25,637 bases of DNA from CAVPRW01 sp046727435 [NCBI: bacterium]. Its GTDB lineage: Bacteria; Tectomicrobia; Entotheonellia; J063. The notes under the pieces were generated by a model, which had not been told where the DNA came from, did no database searches, and was given only the letters and a program-made list of their open reading frames with translations. Numbering within the stretch: the stretch's first letter is position 1; each line of letters starts with the position of its first letter. The translations under genes were made by a program, and so were the position numbers. The stretch spans positions 1 through 25,637 of the forward strand of contig JBKPCR010000471.1 of NCBI GenBank assembly GCA_046727435.1. The letters are read 5' to 3'. Shown here one piece after another: positions 1 to 6,199 of this stretch.

Positions 1-109
1 CCTGAGATACCCACGGTTCGAGGTAGTGCAACACGAGGGGGAGCCACTCCCGAAGCGTGTTGGCCAGCAGTTGGCTGCGCTTGCCGCTCCAACTCAGAAA
101 GACCTTCAT
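1..109 (-). CDS. TIR-domain protein, N-terminus only (cut by left edge)
   Basis: An ATG at 109-107 is preceded by AAAGGAGGACTGTGAC, a near-perfect Shine-Dalgarno site with normal spacing. The 36 codons before the edge begin MKVFLSWSGKRSQLLANTLR and continue REWLPLVLHYLEPWVS. This is the usual first strand and first helix of the bacterial TIR family (K-V/I-F-x-S-W-S-G start, then an L-R-x-W-L-P helix and an EP-[WF]-V/M-S strand). TIR proteins of this kind usually act as NAD-cleaving enzymes in anti-phage defence or signalling; the catalytic Glu would lie outside the window. It is the last visible gene of a minus-strand series that includes recombinase and RHH genes, which fits a mobile defence cargo. 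Recognition is by N-terminal motif only. Confidence 0.72.
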   Translation of the reverse strand, partial: MKVFLSWSGKRSQLLANTLREWLPLVLHYLEPWVSQ

Positions 110-186
110 GTCACAGTCCTCCTTTCCTTTGATGTCCTCGCACCGGTACCCTGAGAGTGACTTCGCAATCGACGACAATGTCTTTT

Positions 187-795
187 TTAGGGGCGCTGGA
201 GACAGTCATCATGGGTTAGCACGTGCCCGCGTGCGAGTTCCTGGCGTTCCTTCACCGCGAGCAGCCAGCCCTGCGGGAACTTCTCCGGGCGCGCTTGGGT
301 AATAAGCTGGCGAATAATCTCGGCGGCAGGGCGGTTGAAGGTCTGGGTCAACATCTCTGACGTGTTCGCCGTCTCATCATCCAGGCGCAGCGTAAACCGC
401 CGTTGATAATGGCCAGACTCATGCAAACGGCCAGAGGCGCCCCCCTGCGGCCCAGCGTTCCGGAAAGTCGTCACGGTTGACCTGACGCAGCGCGTACCGC
501 ACCCATACCACAACGCTAGCCCCGTGGGCCGCCGCGGCTTCTGGACCTGCTGAAGAAGTTCAGGTTCTAGCAGCAGGCTCAGCGTGCGCACCGTGCCAGG
601 GACGGCCATGTCAACGGTCCATCCCCTTGTCTGAGTAAGCCCCCACTGCATCACATGGCGCAGGATGGCTGAGCGCTTCCGGCGGAAGGTGCGAGCCAGG
701 TCCTGCAGCTTGGCCGACGTCTCCGCATCCAGGCGAGCCTGGTAACGGACACTGGAACTAACACGTCGATGGGGAGGGGCTTGTGGGAGGTTCAT
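187..795 (-). CDS. Ribbon-helix-helix-like repeat protein with internal frame disturbance
   Basis: The start at 795 is chosen over 858 because AAGG lies 7 nt upstream and the sequence before it has no coding character. As read, the protein has 202 residues. Residues 17-52 and about 131-167 each look like an RHH unit (short basic strand with R-L-D/L-D-D-E-T, then two helices). Residues 86-125 read as low-quality Arg/Gly-rich sequence. The other minus frame across 538-422 gives 39 codons of sensible protein including HGASVVVWVRYALRQV, which would complete a third RHH-like unit starting at residue 70. Two opposite single-base indels near 540 and 420 explain this, so the gene is probably damaged. 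RHH proteins are DNA-binding antitoxins or regulators; no toxin partner is visible. It lies 78 nt upstream of the TIR gene in the same direction. Confidence 0.6.
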   Translation of the reverse strand: MNLPQAPPHRRVSSSVRYQARLDAETSAKLQDLARTFRRKRSAILRHVMQWGLTQTRGWTVDMAVPGTVRTLSLLLEPELLQQVQKPRRPTGLALWYGCGTRCVRSTVTTFRNAGPQGGASGRLHESGHYQRRFTLRLDDETANTSEMLTQTFNRPAAEIIRQLITQARPEKFPQGWLLAVKERQELARGHVLTHDDCLQRP

Positions 796-848
796 GGTGG
801 TGCCTTCGTGCCTAGAGGCGCATAGAAACTCCCTCCACAATGTCTGGA

Positions 849-1067
849 TTAGCTCCACAGGATGCCGATGATGGCGCAGAAGGCACCACCATAGAGCAGT
901 CGAGGGTCCACAGTCACCGCCGTAGCCAGGTCAGGCCGCGGGTTGCGGATCCATCGCCAGGTATTTGCTAGCGGGGACTTTCGTGGATCCCAAAAGTCGC
1001 CCATCGGCGAGACGGCGAGAACAAGCAGGATCACACCAAGAGTTGAGAACAGCTTACCGAACCACAT
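849..1067 (-). CDS. Small two-TM membrane protein, function unknown
   Basis: This is a 72-residue protein starting MWFGKLFSTLGVILLVLAVS. An AGGAGG directly abuts an earlier in-frame ATG at 1076, too close to be used, and sits 9 nt before the ATG at 1067, so 1067 is the better start. One hydrophobic segment covers about residues 6-22. A second, LLYGGAFCAIIGILWS, forms the extreme C-terminus. Between them is a polar loop with two Trp residues. The gene overlaps the 3' end of the damaged recombinase (stop at 1031) and is followed by the RHH gene. I do not recognise the family; a small inner-membrane accessory protein of the element is the most that can be said. Confidence 0.5.
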   Translation of the reverse strand: MWFGKLFSTLGVILLVLAVSPMGDFWDPRKSPLANTWRWIRNPRPDLATAVTVDPRLLYGGAFCAIIGILWS

Positions 1068-1375
1068 TGGTAGCATCCTCCTAGCGGCTTGCACCTGACC
1101 AACCTCCCATAGATGTATGGAAGGTTTGGGGACCATTTGTAGCGATATGAACGACACCTTCCTCCCTTCATGTGCTTGCGCTCGATCGAGATCTCCGCAA
1201 CGACCTTCCCATACTGGTAGACCTGGCCCACGGTCAGGCTCAGCATCTCGCTCACCCGCAAGCCCATCTGCAGCACCATTTCGAAGAAGCAACGATCACG
1301 GAGCGCATAGCGCCCGCAGAAGCTCTTGCGTACCAAGTCAATCTCTATATCATTGTAATCCCGCATGCCGGCCAT
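1031..1375 (-). pseudogene. Tyrosine recombinase fragment (phage integrase type), C-terminus lost
   Basis: The start at 1375 has GGGAGG 8 nt upstream. The protein begins MAGMRDYNDIEIDLV and contains the catalytic-domain opening LRDRCFFEMVLQMGLRVSEM followed by LSLTVGQV, the box that carries the first catalytic Arg (G-L-R-V-S-E). It continues to a beta-strand with KHMKGG, the usual position of the active-site Lys. After that the reading degrades. The next frame gives KVSFISLQMVPKP, which fits the expected strand better, so a frameshift near 1170-1160 is likely. The HxxR, GH and Tyr boxes are absent; an intact enzyme would need roughly 150 more residues. It lies downstream of an excisionase-like remnant, so the pair looks like a dead integration module. 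Confidence 0.68.
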
Positions 1376-1540
1376 GGTCGATGCCTCCCTCTTTCGGTGG
1401 GTGAGGATCAGTTGCTCCCCATGGCGGCGCAGGGTATGATAGGGTGCGTCGTGCATGGGTCTCTCTTTCACTGGGGTCTCTCCTGTGCGATGTACGGCGG
1501 GGAGGCAGCTTGACCCTGTTTCCTCGCCCGTTCCTGCCTC

Positions 1541-1690
1541 TTAACCCTGGGGCGTTGGCAGCTCAAGCAAGGCGTCCAGGGTTTCTTTGCGAATCAGCCA
1601 ACGCTTACCGATCTTGACTCCGGGAATTTCACCCTTCTGGACTTTCCGCGAGATAGCCTCGCGCGTCATGCGAGCGATGTGAACAATGCC
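1541..1690 (-). pseudogene. Excisionase/MerR-like HTH (HTH_17 type), 5' end missing
   Basis: Reading downward from about 1690 the frame gives GIVHIARMTREAISRKVQKG followed by EIPGVKIGKRWLIRKETL and DALLELPTPQG, then TAA at 1543-1541. This is the standard HTH_17 pattern (helix, x-R-E-x-I-x-R-x-V-x-x-G-x-I-P, then a wing G-x-R/K-W-L-I-x-x-x-x-L). Such proteins are recombination directionality factors or small regulators. The frame stays open above 1690 but has no ATG or GTG start and loses protein-like character, so about the first 8-10 residues are gone. An internal ATG at 1669 would give 42 residues lacking the first helix. It sits head-to-head with another 5'-cut gene at 1679. Confidence 0.6.
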
Positions 1691-2410
1691 AGCGCGATTG
1701 TCGGAAACTGTTGGATGGCTGACGGGTCCATTGTGCCCGTACTGTGGGAAGGGGGAACCATCAGGCGCATCTCCATCGAGCTCCTAGAAGCGTATAGAAA
1801 TCTGACCATGACGGGCCTGAATGATCAAGGCATGCTGACGGGCACGGTGCTGGTCCCTGACAATCAGCCTGAGCCAGCCCCGCCGTTCCGCCTCAAGGGC
1901 CTCCTCTTCACGCCCATCTTGCCCCGAGAGCCACCATTCCTGGCACTGTACCTCAATCAATCGACCTTCACCACACGCCAGACACTGCACATGGACCTGG
2001 AGTTGCACAACCCTGGACCAGCGCTGACCACGGATGTATATGTCGGCGTGATCTTGCCAGACAGCGAGACCGTGATCTGGTTCATCGATCTCTCACCATT
2101 AGATGGCGTGAGCATGCCCATGAGCAGCAATCCCTCAAGCTATCAGCCCTTCCTGCGCCGCGTCACCTGGCCGGCCGATCTGCATGCCCTGCAGACCGAC
2201 TATCTGACGTATACATTTACAGGCCTGGAAACCCCTGGTACCTATCACCTGCTCGTGGGCTGGGCGAAGCCGGGCAGCCTGCAGGATGGCTCGATCGATG
2301 ACGGCGATGTGCTGGCACTCGCCTGGGCCCCAGTCCACTTCAGCCGCAGCGCGACCAGTGACTTGTATGCCACAATGCGAGTGATTCAGGCCCGGCATGC
2401 CCAGCGATAG
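1679..2410 (+). CDS. Probable secreted beta-rich protein, 5'-truncated (HAF-like repeat plus beta-sandwich)
   Basis: The open frame starts formally with GTG at 1679 but has no ribosome-binding site, and the coding pattern begins mid-domain. Residues 2-60 (NNASAIVGNCWMADGS, VPVLWEGGTI, GLNDQGMLTGTV) resemble the repeating unit of HAF-type extracellular proteins (N-N-x-x-x-I-V-G ... W-x-x-G-T-I ... L-N-D-x-G-x-x-x-G). Residues about 85-235 alternate hydrophobic strands with Pro/Asn/Gly turns, as in a CARDB- or Ig-like sandwich of the kind appended to lipoproteins and surface proteins (LDLELHNPGP-like strand, TYTFTGLETPGTYHLLVGW). A signal peptide would be expected on the missing 5' part. It is probably no longer expressed as is. 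Confidence 0.5.
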   Translation: MNNASAIVGNCWMADGSIVPVLWEGGTIRRISIELLEAYRNLTMTGLNDQGMLTGTVLVPDNQPEPAPPFRLKGLLFTPILPREPPFLALYLNQSTFTTRQTLHMDLELHNPGPALTTDVYVGVILPDSETVIWFIDLSPLDGVSMPMSSNPSSYQPFLRRVTWPADLHALQTDYLTYTFTGLETPGTYHLLVGWAKPGSLQDGSIDDGDVLALAWAPVHFSRSATSDLYATMRVIQARHAQR

Positions 2411-2470
2411 CCTACCTGCCCGGCCACACTACGAAGTCACCTATCTCCCTGGTTTACCCTACCCGCGGCG

Positions 2471-2979
2471 GTGACCGCGGTAACGCGCGAGGGGGTTGCC
2501 CTTGGGCAGCGGGGCGGCATACTGCACATGGCGCATGGGGGCATGGTACTACCCACCATGCTGGAGCCCGGAGAGCGCGTCTTTTATCCGCCTATGCCGT
2601 CGTGGGTTCCGGAGATGATTCAGGCCTTCCCCCGCTTCGGGGGAGGGGGGGTACGGTGCCTGAGAGCGGGTCTGATGACACCATGCCGGCGTGGCTTCCA
2701 CCAGGAAGCTTCGTGCACAATCGCAACGCCGCGGGCACGCAGGGCTATCAGGGCGGAGGGACGGTGCCGAGCGGGGGGACCACACAGTCCCCCCGAGGCC
2801 TACAAGTGGCCGGCCTGTGGTCAACATCCATATCCACAAACTGGAAGAAATGCTCAGGTGGCGGCGCGATCCAGGAGATTCCGACGGTCACCCTCGGCGG
2901 GAGTGTGACCGTCGATTGCCATGAGGCGGTGCGACCATTGCGATTGATCATCACCATGGAGGTTTCTTCTGAACATTAA
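2471..2979 (+). pseudogene. Phage tail tape-measure-like C-terminal remnant, frameshifted
   Basis: Three frames must be joined to read this. The first gives MAHGGMVLPTMLEPGERVFY followed by PPMPSWVPEMIQAFPRFGGG. At the G-rich run 2638-2651 the reading moves to the frame giving GTVPESGSDDTMPAWLPPGS then FVHNRNAAG. At the C-run near 2790 it moves again to RPVVNIHIHKLEEML, and then to IQEIPTVTLGGSVTVD, ending at TAA 2979. The pair of motifs (GG...P-x-M-L-x-P-G-E and GGG-x-V-P-x-x-G-S-x-D-T-x-P-A-W-L-x-P-G) is the signature of tape-measure and related tail proteins near their C-termini. A 25-codon open stretch at 2397-2474 just upstream may be more of the same debris. No tail genes are intact nearby. 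Confidence 0.5.
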
Positions 2980-3201
2980 CCCCTTCACACATCACAGTTC
3001 TCGACTTGCTGAGTGCTGTATAGCGCGATTGCTTGACCGTTATATATCACCCGTGGCAAGTGCATGCCGATTTCCTGCGCGACGATCTTGTCAGCAACAA
3101 AGTAAGTGGCGCGTATGCCTGGGGTGGTCATTAATTTGGGTGCAGGAACGAGGGCGACTGGGTGGGGTGCGCATACTTCTAGCGGGGTGGGAGGGATGTT
3201 C

Positions 3202-3330
3202 ATGGAAATGCGCATTGTTGTCCTATTCATTGTCCTCATCGGTGCTATTATTTGGAGTGTATCGAAATCCAGGTCGCCCCAAGAAATACGCCCTACAACT
3301 CCGTCAGACAACTTACCCTTAAGGAAATGA
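3202..3330 (+). CDS. Small single-TM protein
   Basis: GGGTGGGAGGG at about 3184-3195 precedes ATGs at 3196, 3202 and 3208; 3202 has the best spacing. The product is about 42 residues: a hydrophobic helix RIVVLFIVLIGAIIWSV near the N-terminus, then a short polar tail with SKSRSPQE. Its stop codon overlaps the next ATG (ATGA at 3327-3330), which suggests translational coupling. The family is not recognised. A holin-like or membrane-anchor role is possible in a phage-derived region, but nothing in the sequence proves it. Confidence 0.4.
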   Translation: MEMRIVVLFIVLIGAIIWSVSKSRSPQEIRPTTPSDNLPLRK

Positions 3331-3773
3331 GGGAACTCGTCTCAGATCTCGCTGCGCCTAGCTTTCGAAGAAAGGTACAAGCGATCGACTTTATTCTTGC
3401 CCTTCCTGACGCACGGGATCGTATCGCACGGGCGATACCATTTCGAACACTCTTCAAACTAAATGCTCTACCTCCACAATTCTCTGGACTTGATCTGACG
3501 CAAGTCGCTTCTTGGTGGAGCTGTGCAGCGGAGATTGCGTTCATTTTGGCCCATACATATAGGTTCGCTCATTACCAAGCCAATACATCAGAGAGCGACA
3601 ATCAACTGAACCACCCTGATTCCTTCATCAAAGGCTGGAAAATCTTAGCGACGGATGATTCTTGCCCCTGCTGTCAGCACGCTGCGAAGAAGCGCTTCCC
3701 GCGTACCAAGTATCCTCAGGTGCCTCTACATATTGCATGCAGGTGCTGTGTCGTAGCAGACATCGATGAATAG
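3327..3773 (+). CDS. Uncharacterised protein with a phage head-morphogenesis-like Cys/His tail
   Basis: The start at 3327 overlaps the upstream stop (ATGA) and has TAAGGA just before it; an alternative in-frame ATG at 3252 would overlap the previous gene by 79 nt. The 148-residue protein is helical for about 100 residues (MRELVSDLAAPSFRRKVQAI onward). It ends in a motif ILATDDSCPCCQHAAKKRFP then P-Q-V-P-L-H-I-A-C-R-C-C. The pattern D-x-x-C-x-x-C ... P-x-x-P-x-H-x-x-C-R-C is the C-terminal signature of Mu gpF-like minor head proteins, and of toxins built on that fold. The usual large upstream morphogenesis domain is absent or unrecognisable, so the function is open. Confidence 0.55.
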   Translation: MRELVSDLAAPSFRRKVQAIDFILALPDARDRIARAIPFRTLFKLNALPPQFSGLDLTQVASWWSCAAEIAFILAHTYRFAHYQANTSESDNQLNHPDSFIKGWKILATDDSCPCCQHAAKKRFPRTKYPQVPLHIACRCCVVADIDE

Positions 3774-3826
3774 GTTGTCGGGGAGCAATTCCCACAGAAG
3801 AAACAGCTAGGGGAGGCGGATCACTC

Positions 3827-4105
3827 ATGTCCTTCAAAGTGTTCAGCCAGGGCCCGCAGTGGTTTGCCATTTGTACGCTGCTCTGTGTCATTGCATTACC
3901 GGGCCAACTGTCAATGGCAGAGAGAGAAGGCCGTTGCCAGGGTGATATCGGACAGGTGGCACAACGTGGGTGCTGTTCTTCCCATAAAGGAGTTTGTGGC
4001 TGTTCCGGCGGGGTGGTCCGGTGCTGTGGTGGCTCGGCGAGTCCCAGCTGTCGTTGCTACCAACTTGCGGAGTCCTTTGGTCCTCTGCGTTCTCCTGTCG
4101 AGTAG
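3827..4105 (+). CDS. Secreted cysteine-rich small protein
   Basis: GGGGAGGCGG lies 7-8 nt before the ATG at 3827. The 92-residue product starts with a signal-peptide-like segment (WFAICTLLCVIALPGQLSMA, residues 12-31, likely cleaved after SMA). The mature part holds about ten Cys including RGCCSSHKGVCGCSGGVVRC, then CGGSASPSCRCY. The C-C-S-x-H-x-G-V-C-G-C ... V-x-C-C-x-G-x-x-S-P-S-C-x-C layout recurs in small secreted bacterial proteins of unknown role. Disulfide-stabilised folding in the periplasm or outside is likely. Two other frames are open here, but only this one has both a ribosome site and a signal peptide. Confidence 0.62.
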   Translation: MSFKVFSQGPQWFAICTLLCVIALPGQLSMAEREGRCQGDIGQVAQRGCCSSHKGVCGCSGGVVRCCGGSASPSCRCYQLAESFGPLRSPVE

Positions 4106-4160
4106 GCGATGTAGTTCACACTAGTGGCGATGCGCGTGCGAAATTTTATGAGAGGGGAGT

Positions 4161-4370
4161 ATGTCACCCGAGCTGAAACGCTGCCCAACCTGCCAAGCCT
4201 GGAATCCGATCACTACCACGTGCTACAACTGCGGGTATGACTTTCCAGCTCTTGGAGCGGCAACGACCGTCGTGCAACGCACGGGTATCAAGTGGCTGTA
4301 TGAATGGTGTGTTGCTGGTATCGTCTCTGGAGTATGCTCTGTATGGCTGGTGCCTGCTGTGGCCTCGTGA
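4161..4370 (+). CDS. Zinc-ribbon membrane protein, probably shortened by frameshift
   Basis: AGAGGGGAG sits close before the ATG at 4161. The product begins MSPELKRCPTCQAWNPITTT and CYNCGYDFPAL, giving two CxxC-type knuckles (CPTC and CYNC) typical of a single zinc ribbon. A hydrophobic stretch then runs from about residue 46 (WLYEWCVAGIVSGVCSVWLV) to the stop at 4370. In the +1-shifted frame the sequence goes on with PRATDPLAQAGHDSGTAIGL and GMWVVIRIIPVVELGIMGLL to a TAA at 4519. This looks like the missing second TM segment of the same protein, so the annotated 69 residues may be a truncation product. Confidence 0.5.
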   Translation: MSPELKRCPTCQAWNPITTTCYNCGYDFPALGAATTVVQRTGIKWLYEWCVAGIVSGVCSVWLVPAVAS

Positions 4371-4519
4371 GTGTGACCCAGAAGCCACGCGCCACCGATC
4401 CCCTGGCGCAAGCAGGCCATGACAGCGGCACGGCTATTGGCCTTGGGATGTGGGTAGTTATCAGGATTATTCCCGTCGTGGAGCTGGGAATCATGGGGCT
4501 CTTGGTGAAGCCGCGATAA
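4371..4519 (+). pseudogene. Out-of-frame C-terminal half of the zinc-ribbon membrane protein
   Basis: This segment has no start codon with a ribosome site of its own; the only in-frame candidate, at 4304, lies inside the preceding gene. It encodes a polar stretch and one clear TM helix (MWVVIRIIPVVELGIMGLLV) followed by a KPR tail and stop. A one-base indel somewhere in 4330-4372 would join it to the zinc-ribbon frame, giving a protein of about 118 residues with two TM segments. The call rests on composition only. Confidence 0.35.
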
Positions 4520-4534
4520 TCAGAGGGGTGAGAG

Positions 4535-5035
4535 ATGCTATGGCTACTGATGATGGTCATGTTGCTGTTGATACCGGGGTGGACAATGGGCGCCGCTTGG
4601 TCTTCCGTGATTAGCTGTGGGGCGACGCTCGGCCCCGACGCCGCGTATATGCTGACGGCCGATCTGACCTGCCCCGAGCCCACCCCGGCCCTCACGCTCC
4701 TGCGGGGCGTGACGCTCGATCTGGCCGGGCACACCCTGACGGCCGCTGGCGGCATCCAGCTCTCGGGGGATGAGATCACGATCCGGCAGGGGACGATCGC
4801 GGATTGTTCGGCCAAAGGCTGGTGCCTCTTCATGTCGGATGAGGGACACCTGGATGTTTTTCAGGATCTGGTGCTGGCCCACGGCGCTGACATTACCGGC
4901 GGCCTCATGACGCTCACGCGCGTCTGTGTCGGCGATCCAGGGCTCCGGGTTGATGGCTTTCATCATCGGGTGGATCAGGTGGAGGTGATCCCGAGAGCGG
5001 GATACATCACGTTTGGTCGTGGTGGCAGCGAGTGA
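4535..5035 (+). CDS. Secreted right-handed beta-helix-like protein (short)
   Basis: AGAGGGG precedes the ATG at 4535. The 166-residue product has a signal peptide (MLWLLMMVMLLLIPGWTMGA). A beta-helix entry motif follows: SCGATLGPDAAYMLTADLTC, then LTLLRGVTLDLAGHTLTAAG and ITIRQGTIADCSAKGWC. Rungs of the form V-T-L-D-L-x-G-H-T-L ... I-x-x-G-x-I-x-x-C are typical of pectate-lyase-like parallel beta-helix proteins in which this entry is followed by many more rungs. Only about four rungs are present, so the C-terminal half is probably lost or the protein is a minimal form. No catalytic residues are identifiable. It is separated by only 15 nt from the preceding reading frame. Confidence 0.55.
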   Translation: MLWLLMMVMLLLIPGWTMGAAWSSVISCGATLGPDAAYMLTADLTCPEPTPALTLLRGVTLDLAGHTLTAAGGIQLSGDEITIRQGTIADCSAKGWCLFMSDEGHLDVFQDLVLAHGADITGGLMTLTRVCVGDPGLRVDGFHHRVDQVEVIPRAGYITFGRGGSE

Positions 5036-5079
5036 CCCGCATCCGCGTGCATTGTTCTCCGGTGCCCCTCCCGAACCCG

Positions 5080-5259
5080 TTATTCCCCGGGGCCTGGAAG
5101 GGCCCTTGAGACTGAGCACGCCTGGCGATCCGCGAGCGCGACTGCGGCGCCGACGACCGTGCCGGCGGCGCTCTGTCGCTCAAACGCTTGCGCAAAGTGT
5201 TCCAATTCATCCGCTAAATCTCTTGAGGATGTGACGGACTTACGCTTCTTGAGCTTCAT
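5080..5259 (-). CDS. Small basic/helical protein, unknown
   Basis: A GAGGAGG lies 7 nt before the ATG at 5259-5257, one of the best ribosome sites in the region. The frame encodes 59 residues: a Lys/Arg-rich start (MKLKKRKSVTSSRDLADELE), an amphipathic helix (HFAQAFERQSAAG), an Ala/Val-rich helix (TVVGAAVALADRQ) and a Pro/Gly-ending tail. The gene is convergent with the beta-helix gene and lies downstream of the small-gene series at 5351-6555, whose strand it shares. The family is not recognised. The tail may be a read-on after truncation. Confidence 0.45.
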   Translation of the reverse strand: MKLKKRKSVTSSRDLADELEHFAQAFERQSAAGTVVGAAVALADRQACSVSRALPGPGE

Positions 5260-5350
5260 GTGGCGACCTCCTCAACATCACAGAGTCTTCTTGTGTGATG
5301 GTCGTTTCTCCTCACGCACGTGTATGGGGTGGCAAGGTCGGCACATTCCC

Positions 5351-5710
5351 TCAGCACCCTGATGTGTGCTGCAGTGATGGTGCACGGGGCCCGATATGCT
5401 GCAGCAGCTCAAGGTAGTGCTTCGTCTCACCCTCAGTCATGAGATCGTCTGGCAGGATGATCGTGCGGGCCTGGACCTCGTAGCACTGGCGACATCACAG
5501 AGCTTCGCCGCACTGCTCACAGCGCTGGCCTGAGGGCTGGAGGCGCTGGATATAGGGCGAGATTCGATCGGCCAACGGCCTCAGTTCATTCCATTCGGAT
5601 TCAGTACCTGTCCACTCGTAATCATTGAAGCAGATAAGAGGCGTCACACGCCGCGTACAGTAGTGCAAGAGGGTAGCCAGGGCGCGCAGCCGGGTCTCAT
5701 GCCTGTGCAT
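5351..5710 (-). pseudogene. Zinc-finger protein interrupted by an in-frame TGA
   Basis: The frame opens at the ATG at 5710 (MHRHETRLRALATLLHYCTR) and reads to RCEQCGEAL, where it meets TGA at 5497-5495. The same frame continues CRQCYEVQARTIILPDDLMT then EGETKHYLELLQHIGP and stops at TGA 5353-5351. Before and after the stop are the two halves of one Cys4 knuckle (C-x-x-C-G-E-A-L, stop, C-x-x-C-Y-E), so the stop interrupts what was one protein of about 118 residues. TGG to TGA is a one-base change. Decay, sequencing error and recoding all remain possible. The start lies inside the end of the preceding gene, indicating an overlapping operon. Confidence 0.55.
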
Positions 5711-5855
5711 GGGGCTCCAGCCTCGCCAGGCAGGTCTTCAGCTCATCGATCTCGTGCTGCATCGCCTTGAGTTTTAGCTTCAGCCCAGCGATCTGCAACA
5801 CCAGCGGTGCCGTGAAGAGCCCGTCTTGGATCGCGATCTCTTCAAGGGGGTTCAT
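5697..5855 (-). CDS. Small coiled-coil protein
   Basis: AAAGGAGTGGT precedes the ATG at 5855 with 5-nt spacing, and the ATG overlaps the upstream stop as ATGA (5855-5852). The 52-residue product starts MNPLEEIAIQDGLFTAPLVL and has a heptad-like helix (LKLKLKAMQHEIDELKTCLA). The last codons overlap the next gene's start. The length, the coiled coil and the tight packing are typical of small phage or plasmid accessory proteins; no specific function is recognised. Confidence 0.55.
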   Translation of the reverse strand: MNPLEEIAIQDGLFTAPLVLQIAGLKLKLKAMQHEIDELKTCLARLEPHAQA

Positions 5856-6199
5856 ACCACTCCTTTCTCCGTCTGGTGGAGCCGCCGTGCCATCTCCTCC
5901 AGCCTCTGCATGATGCGCGTCAGCGTGCCATCATCTGGAGCCAGCACCTCGGGGTGCTTTGTGCCCCAGCGCTGCAATACCTCCAGGTCGGCGGCAGCCT
6001 GCGCTGGGGTATCCCCAATCAGGAGCGCGTGCGCGGATTTGACCGCAGGATGCCACGCCGCGTCAAGCACCTCACCAATGTTGAGCCTGACCCGTGCCGC
6101 GGCTCGTGCCCTGGCAGCCTCCACATCCGAGGAAAAGGCGGGCTGACTGGCCTGTATCTGGGCTTCCAGTCGCTCCAGGGGCAGCCGCGGGTCACGCAT
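5852..6199 (-). CDS. Helical accessory protein, unknown
   Basis: The start at 6199 is preferred over 6235 because GAGGGG lies 5 nt upstream and the protein then begins MRDPRLPLERLEAQIQASQP. It has 115 residues, mostly helix rich in Ala, Arg, Glu and Leu, ending RIMQRLEEMARRLHQTEKGV. No Cys, TM segment or known motif is present. It overlaps the previous gene's end (6192) by 8 nt and the next gene's start by 4 nt, so it sits in the middle of a translationally coupled small-gene operon. Confidence 0.5.
   Translation of the reverse strand: MRDPRLPLERLEAQIQASQPAFSSDVEAARARAAARVRLNIGEVLDAAWHPAVKSAHALLIGDTPAQAAADLEVLQRWGTKHPEVLAPDDGTLTRIMQRLEEMARRLHQTEKGVV

Noticed and set aside
2985-3311. Minus-strand frame with fairly protein-like end (GIRATYFVADKIVAQEIGMH)
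   Set aside because: No ribosome site, opposite to its neighbours, overlaps the small TM gene, and no family is recognised. It may be debris, but the support is too weak to list.
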